Below are positions 57,891-64,000 of a DNA stretch of 64,000 nucleotides, piece after piece (the first letter of the stretch is position 1; every line of letters begins with the position of its first letter). The position numbers and the translations under genes were made by a program. The notes beneath the pieces are model-generated. The model saw only the letters and a list, made by a program, of their open reading frames with translations, had not been told where the DNA came from and did no database searches. The DNA is from Athalassotoga sp049965695. Its GTDB lineage: Bacteria; Thermotogota; Thermotogae; Mesoaciditogales; Mesoaciditogaceae. Location: NCBI RefSeq assembly GCF_049965695.1, contig NZ_JBMFWB010000009.1, positions 11,142 through 75,141 of the forward strand. The letters are read 5' to 3'.

Positions 57891-59104
57891 TTCAAAACCA
57901 CCCTGCTGACAAGATGTGTCTCGACTACCGATTCACCTTTATTTGTTTCGATCACGGCGTAATTCAATTCTATCTTCTTGTGAAAAATCAACTGTCCCCA
58001 TTTCCCACGAGATTTTTCCACAAGAGGTCTCCATGTACCCGTGTTAACGTAGTACCTTGCTCCCTGCGGAGTTGGAATGACGTAAAATCCAGGAAGATGG
58101 TTATGACCGAAAAGAACAACTTTAAGTTTGGAGTAATCTATTTGTGGCAATGCTTTTGAATAACCAGCCACGTCTTTTTCACCTATTCTCCATTGAGGCA
58201 TGTTGTATGAATTTAGAATTTTTTCGGCTTTTGATTTCAGGTAATTTGTGCCTCTGAATCTTTGAATTTCATCGCCCCACCTTGTTATTTTTCTTCCCAT
58301 CTGGAAAAAAATCGAATTTCTGAAGAAAAATTCTCCGAATCCATAAGCCCTTGGAAACCGGCTTTTTATCCATCTGTCAAACTCTTGAGTGTTAAAGATC
58401 TTTAAAAAACTTTTCACCCATTCTCCAACCAGATCAACGGGTATTTTGTAAACGGAATTTATGTATTCAAGCCAGTCCACGGCATCCATCGTAGGTCTTA
58501 CGTTATCGTAATCTCTTACAATTTCCGTAGGTAGGTGGACTGACTTAAGCATAGGTTCAAAACTACTCATCGTGTAACGCGTGACGTAATCTCCCAGTGG
58601 AGGAATAAGGTCGCCGTTTTTCCCAATCGTAAAAGAATACATGAGATCATGCTGACTTCCATGCTGGGCAAAAATTCCGTTTTCTTCATCGTAAAAATGC
58701 GGAATGATCTCGAAATTATCCGAATTCATGAAATCCGTGAATGCCTTTCTTAACTCATCGTTGACGAGTAGGTAATAATCATGATTGCCGACGATGTAAT
58801 GTATTTTGTTTGTCCTTGCAAGAGATCTCAAGAATTCGAAAACCGATTTATGCCTGTTTATTATCGATTCAACCGCATCTTTGTCCACAGATTTGCATAT
58901 CTGATCGAAATTGACCAGGCCAATTTTCCTAACAGATTCGCCTTCAAGAATTTCAAGTCCGTCTCCTATTATGACTATTTCATATTTTTCATCCACATCT
59001 TTGAGTTGATTCAACAACCTAACCAATTCCAAATCATAAACAAAATCATCATTTGCCGCGCCATCGCCGATGTGCAAATCACTTAAAAAAAGTTTAAGAC
59101 TCAT
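57887..59104 (-). CDS. Calcineurin-like metallophosphoesterase
   Basis: A 405-residue phosphoesterase with the motif series DLHIGDG, IIGDGLE, GNHDYYLL, AQHGSQHD and FGHNH, giving a complete two-metal site. The long insert between GNHD and GHNH (about 200 residues) and its length set it apart from LpxH or MPP nucleases. Substrate unknown. It lies 4 bases after the phosphohexomutase gene. Confidence 0.88.
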   Translation of the reverse strand: MSLKLFLSDLHIGDGAANDDFVYDLELVRLLNQLKDVDEKYEIVIIGDGLEILEGESVRKIGLVNFDQICKSVDKDAVESIINRHKSVFEFLRSLARTNKIHYIVGNHDYYLLVNDELRKAFTDFMNSDNFEIIPHFYDEENGIFAQHGSQHDLMYSFTIGKNGDLIPPLGDYVTRYTMSSFEPMLKSVHLPTEIVRDYDNVRPTMDAVDWLEYINSVYKIPVDLVGEWVKSFLKIFNTQEFDRWIKSRFPRAYGFGEFFFRNSIFFQMGRKITRWGDEIQRFRGTNYLKSKAEKILNSYNMPQWRIGEKDVAGYSKALPQIDYSKLKVVLFGHNHLPGFYVIPTPQGARYYVNTGTWRPLVEKSRGKWGQLIFHKKIELNYAVIETNKGESVVETHLVSRVVLN

Positions 59105-59108
59105 CTTA

Positions 59109-60782
59109 TCACTCTATTGAATTCAAAAATTCAGAAAATTCCGTTTTCACTTTTTCGAGGAGCGCTTTAGCACTCGCAAGGTTTTCCATGTTCATTATCA
59201 TGAAATAAAATTTCACCTTCGGTTCTGTTCCAGAAGGCCTTCCGTATATGGTCAGTCTATCTCCAAATTCCATTTTTAAAACATCAGATGGTGGGAGATG
59301 GTCATGTCCTTTTGAATAATCTACTATATTTGTTAATTTGTAACCCCCAAGTGTTTTTATGGGATTTTCTCTTAATTTTTTCATTATGCCTTCTATTTTT
59401 GCAACGCCTGCCTCTCCTTCGAAAACAGGTGAAAGTTGATCCTCAAGGTAATAACCGTATTTTTTGTAGAGTTCTTCGATGGCATCCACAAGGGTCATGT
59501 CCTTTTGCTTGTAATAAGTCGCCATTTCACATGTTATCATTATCGGCGTACCGGAATCCTTGTCGTATATGAAGTCTCCTACGTTGTATCCATAACTTTC
59601 TTCGTAAGCGAAAAAAACGTTTTTCCCCTTGGATCTCAGATCGTCCGCTTCGTTACATATCCATTTGAATCCCGTCAAAACTTCGTTGACTTCAACGTTG
59701 AAAGACTTTGCTATCTTGGCAAACAGTTTGGATGAAACTATCGACTCTATCACCACTGGATTTTTAGGCATTCCTTTTTTTGAATACATCTCAAGTATGA
59801 AATTCAAGAGCAGAGCTCCTATCTGATTTCCATTTACCCTGACATAATTTCCGTCATGCTTTACCATAACTCCCATACGATCTGCATCCGGATCTGAGGC
59901 AACGATTATGTCTGATCCAAGTTTTTTGGCGTCTGCTATGGATAATTTGAATGCCTCGTCAAATTCGGGATTTGGATAATTGACGGTTGGAAAAGCGCCA
60001 TCCGGAATACTCTGTTCCTTTTGAGAGTAAAAGTCAAAGCCATCTCTTTGAAGTAAAATGGGCACTATCTTTATTCCCGTGCCGTGCAAAGGGGTATAGA
60101 CGATCTTCAATGCTTTTGAATGAATCCCGAAAGAATAAGAAAGAGCTTTTTTGAAATATGCCTCATCTACTTCCTTGCCTATCATAACAACAAGTGATTT
60201 TTTCTTGGCATCTTCTATGGGCATACTTTTTATTTCACCAAAAGATTTTATCGCTTCGTATTCCTTTATGATCCCCTCATCGTGAGGAGGAATTACCTGT
60301 GCTCCGTTTGACCAGTAAGCTTTATAGCCGTTGTATTGTGGGGGGTTATGACTTGCCGTGATCATTATGCCGGCAGTTGCTTTGAAATATCTCACGGCAA
60401 ATGACAAAACGGGGGTTGGCCTGAAATCGTCGAAAAGATAAACTTTTATACCATTTTGAGCAAGAATTTCGGCCGATTCAATTGCAAAATCCTTCGAAAA
60501 ATGTCTTGTATCGTAGGAAATGGCAACGCTTTTATCTGACTTCACTGTTTTGTTGACGTAATTGGCAAGCGCCTGTGTTGCCCTGCCGACCGTGTAAAAA
60601 TTCATTCTATTTGCACCAAGACCCATCACGCCGCGCATTCCTCCAGTACCAAATTCGAGGTCTTTGTAAAACGCATCCTGCAATTCTGCTTGATCCGTAT
60701 TTTTGAGCGTATCTTTATCTTTCTGCGAAATTGATGGATCGTTTAACCATAACTGGTATCTCGTCATTGCTTCTTTATCCAT
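59109..60782 (-). CDS. Phosphoglucomutase/phosphomannomutase (alpha-phosphohexomutase)
   Basis: A 557-residue enzyme interconverting hexose 1- and 6-phosphates. Motifs: GTGGMRGVMGLG, the phosphoserine loop TASHNPPQYNGYKAYW, the metal loop ASDPDADRMG, the sugar-binding EESYGYN, and the phosphate loop RPSGTEPKVKFY. It is the long PgcA-like type. It is the first gene of the operon with uvrB and rnhB. It could supply glucose-1-phosphate for the glycosyltransferase further downstream in the window. Confidence 0.94.
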   Translation of the reverse strand: MDKEAMTRYQLWLNDPSISQKDKDTLKNTDQAELQDAFYKDLEFGTGGMRGVMGLGANRMNFYTVGRATQALANYVNKTVKSDKSVAISYDTRHFSKDFAIESAEILAQNGIKVYLFDDFRPTPVLSFAVRYFKATAGIMITASHNPPQYNGYKAYWSNGAQVIPPHDEGIIKEYEAIKSFGEIKSMPIEDAKKKSLVVMIGKEVDEAYFKKALSYSFGIHSKALKIVYTPLHGTGIKIVPILLQRDGFDFYSQKEQSIPDGAFPTVNYPNPEFDEAFKLSIADAKKLGSDIIVASDPDADRMGVMVKHDGNYVRVNGNQIGALLLNFILEMYSKKGMPKNPVVIESIVSSKLFAKIAKSFNVEVNEVLTGFKWICNEADDLRSKGKNVFFAYEESYGYNVGDFIYDKDSGTPIMITCEMATYYKQKDMTLVDAIEELYKKYGYYLEDQLSPVFEGEAGVAKIEGIMKKLRENPIKTLGGYKLTNIVDYSKGHDHLPPSDVLKMEFGDRLTIYGRPSGTEPKVKFYFMIMNMENLASAKALLEKVKTEFSEFLNSIE

Positions 60783-60800
60783 TTGTCATCTCACCTTTCC

Positions 60801-60830
60801 TTGACATATTTACCTATCATATTGTACAAT
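60801..60830 (+). promoter_or_regulatory. Promoter of tRNA-Val
   Basis: Perfect TTGACA (60801-60806), 18 bases, TACAAT (60825-60830), 14 bases before the mature tRNA 5' end. Confidence 0.75.
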
Positions 60831-60843
60831 AAAAAAGTTAAAA

Positions 60844-60918
60844 GGGTGTGTAGCTCAGAGGGAGAGCGCTTCCCTCACACGGAAGAGGCCACAGGTTCGA
60901 TCCCTGTCACACCCACCA
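60844..60918 (+). tRNA. tRNA-Val (anticodon CAC), CCA encoded
   Basis: Folds as a standard cloverleaf: acceptor GGGTGTG/CACACCC, D arm GCTC...GAGC, anticodon stem CTTCC/GGAAG with loop CTCACAC (anticodon CAC, reads GTG), T arm ACAGG-TTCGATC-CCTGT, discriminator A, and genome-encoded CCA. It is 75 bases long and expressed alone from its own promoter. Confidence 0.95.
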
Positions 60919-60921
60919 AAG

Positions 60922-60946
60922 ACCGCGAAAGCGGTTTCATTTTTGG
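60922..60946 (+). terminator. Terminator of tRNA-Val
   Basis: ACCGC-GAAA-GCGGT followed by TTCATTTTT. The short GC stem with GAAA loop lies 4 bases after the tRNA. It overlaps the end of the convergent membrane-protein gene, whose stop is at 60937-60939. Confidence 0.7.
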
Positions 60947-61542
60947 TTTTCCATTATATGCATGTAAGTGTTTGCCGTCCAAACAACGTAAAAGAAAATC
61001 GCAAGATAAATGCCTGCGTAAGGTACAAGTGTTAACAAAGCAGTTCCTATGATGAGGATAAAGGCATAAGCCGATCTTATTCCTCGAAAGATAAAAGAAA
61101 GATTCCATTCGAATCCTCCATACAGATCGCATGCATTCGATGTTACAAACCAATTTGGAATGTAAAGTATCAAAAGTAGCATTATAAGACCCACTATAAC
61201 GTTAATTTCAAAGCCTACCATGAGAAAAAAAGCCATAAAGATGGAGAAGGCAAAAAAGTTAAAAAACATCCTTGAATCTTTTTTTCCAAATTTTTTATTC
61301 TCCATCATCATAGATGTCGTTATTCCGACGGCAAGAATTGCCAGAGCCCATTCTATAACTCCAAATATGAAAGATAGCATCAAAATGGAAAAGAAATTTC
61401 CAAATCTCACGTCTCCTCTTAAACCGTACAAGATCAAATTGAAAATTAAAGTTATCAAAAGCACACCAAAAACGGGAGCCAAAACAAAAGGTTTTACTCT
61501 GATCCTCTCAACAACATCCGTGAATCCTTTCAGAAAATCCAT
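60937..61542 (-). CDS. Conserved membrane protein, possibly DUF4013-like
   Basis: A 201-residue protein, almost all hydrophobic, with about six membrane segments (two pairs at 16-45 and 50-78, then four more to residue 195). The N-terminus (FLKGFTDVVERIRVKPFVLAPVFGV) and the C-terminus (VPYAGIYLAIFFYVVWTANTYMHI) look like DUF4013-type proteins. No catalytic motif seen; function unknown. It is read toward the tRNA and follows the glycosyltransferase gene by 16 bases. Confidence 0.6.
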   Translation of the reverse strand: MDFLKGFTDVVERIRVKPFVLAPVFGVLLITLIFNLILYGLRGDVRFGNFFSILMLSFIFGVIEWALAILAVGITTSMMMENKKFGKKDSRMFFNFFAFSIFMAFFLMVGFEINVIVGLIMLLLILYIPNWFVTSNACDLYGGFEWNLSFIFRGIRSAYAFILIIGTALLTLVPYAGIYLAIFFYVVWTANTYMHIMENQK

Positions 61543-61558
61543 AGAAACCCCCTTTCAG

Positions 61559-62956
61559 TTATATCAACAATTTTGGGAAATCAGATCCGCTGTAAAAACA
61601 ATTCGGAATATCAAAATCTTTATACTCAAATTGCTTTTTATCTATATTTTCAAGATATCTCTTGGCAGTAGATTCCCATGTGTAAGTTGATAAAACTCTT
61701 TTTATTCCATTTACTCTGACCTGATCGTAAAAATCAGGATCGATCAATTTTTCCGTTTTAACGCGTATATCTTCTATATCCTGAGGATCGACTATCAATC
61801 CTTCCATGAATTTTTCTCTTATTATATCAACAGGTCCACCATTTTTGGTCGCTACAACAGGGAGACCACACGCCATTGCCTCTATTATGGCAAGACCGAA
61901 AGGTTCGTAAAGCGCAACGCTTTCAAAAACAGATCGCGACTCCGATGCAACTCTGTAAAGTGCAGCGAGATCTTTTTGATTTCGTATATCCAAAAAATGC
62001 ACTTTATCTTTGAGATGGTTTTGAAACACAAAATCAAGAATTTCTTTTATCACCGGCTGATCGTATTTTTCAGCATTTTCATACACATTTTCAAATCCAT
62101 TGGTCACGATCAAAAGATCAAATTTGTCCTTCAACATTTTACTTGAGGCATATGCTTTAAGCACCGAAATGTGATTTTTTTTCGGATCAAGCCTGCTTGA
62201 AAGGATCAAAAGGGATTTAACTTTTTTGACTGTCTTCTCGAGTTTTTCTCTTACGATTTGTTCGTTTCCGTCTTTTTCTGTTTTGAAAATCCTCGTGTTT
62301 ACGCCGGGAGGAATAACTTTGAATTTATCATCATCGACGCTTACGAATTTATTGTAAAGTTTGTGGCCGTATTGATCAAACCTCTCCATTTTTGTGCTGA
62401 CAACGTTGAAAGATGAACACTTCATCGATGTCCCTTCGGCAAGAATCCTTGCGGAAAAATTGTAGATTTCATCTAATTGAACGAAGTTTTGAGAATTTAC
62501 GCCCAATTTGTCCATCTTTTGGGCACCAAGCGAATGTGCTGTAAAGGAAAATGGAACTTTGAGATATTTAGCAAGCATTGCACCGGAAATTCCACCATCA
62601 CCGTAATGGGTTGTTATGAAATTTATTTTTTCCTTTGCGTAAAATTCGGCCATGTTTTTTGAAAATTCTCCGAGGTACGTCCAGAGTTTTTCTTTTGGTA
62701 AAAATGATTTCGGACCAAAATCAAGCCTCACGATCCTCACGTTGCTGTCAGAATATCCATCGAATTTTGAAGAAAACTCAGGCCAATTCGGATCTTCTAT
62801 CCTCCTTGTCGCTATATCAACGTCTATTCCAAGTTTATTCATTGCCGTTGCAACTTCCTTTACATAGACAAGTTGACCTCCAAAATCCGGATGGGATGAC
62901 AATTTGCTGTCTTTTGAATCGAAATTTCCTTGAGGATTTACAAAGATGACCTTCAT
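61559..62956 (-). CDS. GT4 glycosyltransferase, sucrose-phosphate synthase-like
   Basis: A 465-residue retaining glycosyltransferase with the sucrose-phosphate/mannosylfructose-phosphate synthase architecture: HPDFGGQLVYVKEVATAM, TTHYGDGGISGAMLAK, FTAHSLGAQKMDKL, SSRLDPKKNHISVLKAY, and the EX7E nucleotide-sugar motif EPFGLAIIEAMACGLPVVAT. It probably joins a nucleotide-activated hexose to fructose or fructose-6-phosphate. No sugar phosphatase domain is attached or adjacent. It overlaps the upstream PfkB kinase gene by 4 bases. Confidence 0.85.
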   Translation of the reverse strand: MKVIFVNPQGNFDSKDSKLSSHPDFGGQLVYVKEVATAMNKLGIDVDIATRRIEDPNWPEFSSKFDGYSDSNVRIVRLDFGPKSFLPKEKLWTYLGEFSKNMAEFYAKEKINFITTHYGDGGISGAMLAKYLKVPFSFTAHSLGAQKMDKLGVNSQNFVQLDEIYNFSARILAEGTSMKCSSFNVVSTKMERFDQYGHKLYNKFVSVDDDKFKVIPPGVNTRIFKTEKDGNEQIVREKLEKTVKKVKSLLILSSRLDPKKNHISVLKAYASSKMLKDKFDLLIVTNGFENVYENAEKYDQPVIKEILDFVFQNHLKDKVHFLDIRNQKDLAALYRVASESRSVFESVALYEPFGLAIIEAMACGLPVVATKNGGPVDIIREKFMEGLIVDPQDIEDIRVKTEKLIDPDFYDQVRVNGIKRVLSTYTWESTAKRYLENIDKKQFEYKDFDIPNCFYSGSDFPKLLI

Positions 62957-63867
62957 GATAAAAATTCCTTTTTTATGAATTCTTTGTCTATTCTTTCATC
63001 AATTCCAAATCTTTCAACACGAAAAGCGGCAACTGCACTTCCAAACTGGGCCGCTTCGAAAATGTCTCCGCCGTTCGTCAAAACGTAATACATGCCTGAC
63101 CAAAAACCATCGCCAGCCCCGGTTGTATCAACCACGTGCCTTGCAAGAGAATTAAACCTTTTCAATCTTTTGCCATCCGAAACAACAGCGCCGTCTTTGC
63201 CCAAAGTTAAAACGACATTTTTAACCCCATATGCGTGAAATTTTTTCACGTATGCCATTTCGTCCATCGATCCGAATATGTGAAAGGCATCATCCTCTGA
63301 AGGTTTAGATAGAAAAACATCAGCCAGCATTTTTTTCACAAACCTCGATCCATCCCCGCCGTTCTCCCACAAGACTTTTCTGTAATTGGGATCAAAACAT
63401 ATCTTGACGTTTTTTTCATGCGCGTATTCGATCATGTCAAGGATAGTTTTTCTTGATTTTCTGTGTGAGATTGGCCAACTGCTGAAATGAAAAAATTCTA
63501 CCCCATCAAAAAGAGAAAGTTCCGGCATTTCAATTGATGTATCCGCACCTCTTAAAGGAATGAATTGAGGCGTCAATTTAGATTTTGAGACTATGACAAA
63601 GGTAGTAGGTTTTGTTGGATCCGTTTGAATGTACTTTGTTTCTAAACCTCTCTTTTTTGCGTTATCAACAAGGGCTTTACCCATCGGGTCGTTACCAATC
63701 CTCGAGACTAAAGTGGCTTTCACACCCAGGTCGGAAAGATTAACCGCGATATTCGCGGGCGACCCCCCGAAATGTCTCTCAAATTTATCTGCCCAACCAA
63801 GATCATCAACATATTCCTGCGAAACCATGTCGATGAGCATCTCGCCAACTATTAACACTTTTGACAT
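62953..63867 (-). CDS. PfkB-family sugar kinase, probable fructokinase
   Basis: A 304-residue ribokinase-fold kinase: N-terminal GEMLIDMVSQ, FGGSPANIAVNLSDLG, SRIGNDPMGK, and the C-terminal anion hole with catalytic Asp in DTTGAGDGFWSGMYYV. Fructose is the likely acceptor from similarity to bacterial fructokinases and from coupling to a sucrose-phosphate-synthase-like gene. The ribosome site GGGAGGAGAG precedes the ATG. Confidence 0.88.
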   Translation of the reverse strand: MSKVLIVGEMLIDMVSQEYVDDLGWADKFERHFGGSPANIAVNLSDLGVKATLVSRIGNDPMGKALVDNAKKRGLETKYIQTDPTKPTTFVIVSKSKLTPQFIPLRGADTSIEMPELSLFDGVEFFHFSSWPISHRKSRKTILDMIEYAHEKNVKICFDPNYRKVLWENGGDGSRFVKKMLADVFLSKPSEDDAFHIFGSMDEMAYVKKFHAYGVKNVVLTLGKDGAVVSDGKRLKRFNSLARHVVDTTGAGDGFWSGMYYVLTNGGDIFEAAQFGSAVAAFRVERFGIDERIDKEFIKKEFLS

Positions 63868-64000
63868 TCATCTCTCCTCCCAGCGATATTTTATCATATC
63901 ATTTACTGATCACCGCCCGTATTATTCAACTTGTGATATATTTGCATTCAGCAACACATCCCAGACGTACATCTTCTCGCTCTATCAATCTGCCGGATGC
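63868..64000. other. Right-edge segment, unresolved
   Basis: Upstream of the PfkB kinase. An AT-rich TATGATAAAAT near 63890-63900 (minus) may be its promoter. On the minus strand two short frames end here (stops near 63930), either of which could be the C-terminus of another gene entering from the right. Nothing can be assigned. Confidence 0.3.

Noticed and set aside
63868..64000. C-terminus of a further minus-strand gene at the right edge
   Set aside because: Two frames are open to the edge or nearly so for fewer than 25 codons; neither shows a recognisable motif.

Overview
The window looks like chromosome from an anaerobic, fermentative, probably thermophilic bacterium of the phylum Thermotogota. 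The base composition is AT-leaning, about 40% GC by eye. This assignment is an inference from gene content. It rests on an AglA-like NAD/Mn glycosidase of family GH4, the [FeFe]-hydrogenase maturase HydF coupled to an aspartase, several family-5 oligosaccharide-binding proteins with ordinary signal peptides and no lipobox, ThyX, a free-standing Hfq, and an rnc / radical-SAM / smc block. No 16S rRNA gene is present, so the lineage cannot be fixed; a branch outside the classical Thermotoga species is possible. Genes are tightly packed, often overlapping by 4-20 bases, in long operons, and GTG and TTG starts are common.

Layout. 1-7.85 kb (minus): a seven-gene operon with a divergent SAM-hydrolase-family protein, an NtrB/NtrC-like sensor kinase and sigma-54-type activator, thyX, rnc, an Elp3-like radical SAM protein and smc (cut by the window edge). 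7.86-8.44 kb: a gene-free, repeat-rich segment. 8.4-12.5 kb: lysC-asd (plus) converging on thrC-thrB (minus). 12.5-15.3 kb: a four-gene polar amino acid ABC transporter. 15.6-21 kb: a six-gene cofactor operon (pncA, pncB, pdxS, pdxT, coaX, radical SAM) covering NAD, PLP and CoA. 21.3-25.5 kb: a lone foreign-looking Ntn-hydrolase, cca and mgsA, degV and hfq, and a ferritin-like protein. 25.6-31.7 kb: an eight-gene GntR-controlled ABC export/stress operon with a clear promoter and operator. 31.9-36.5 kb: a secreted 5'-nucleotidase with LysM, then hydF-aspA.

36.5-54.8 kb is a large amino-sugar oligosaccharide utilisation locus read outward from a shared control region at 48.5-48.75 kb. The minus arm has a ROK regulator, GH4, a binding protein, two Opp-type permeases, a BadF-type sugar kinase, an LmbE-type deacetylase, a second binding protein, a GNAT protein and GH20. 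The plus arm has a DeoR regulator, a sugar nucleotidyltransferase, a SIS-domain protein, a third binding protein and GH84. All three glycosidases lack signal peptides, so oligosaccharides are probably imported whole and degraded inside. The LmbE deacetylase plus SIS protein, without nagA or nagB here, recalls the archaeal chitobiose route.

54.8-60.8 kb (minus): rnhB, uvrB, a DUF212 protein, a metallophosphoesterase and a phosphohexomutase. Then come tRNA-Val(CAC), a membrane protein, and a sucrose-phosphate-synthase-like glycosyltransferase paired with a PfkB sugar kinase.

The most unusual feature is a family of dispersed, imperfectly palindromic intergenic repeats (eight full or partial copies between 7.9 and 31.8 kb, none seen after 32 kb). 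The conserved 3' tail of this repeat reads like a sigma-70 promoter. Three copies with this tail, and a fourth with a diverged one, sit directly upstream of start codons and point at them. Two of these loci also carry a degenerate tandem array with a 7-base period.
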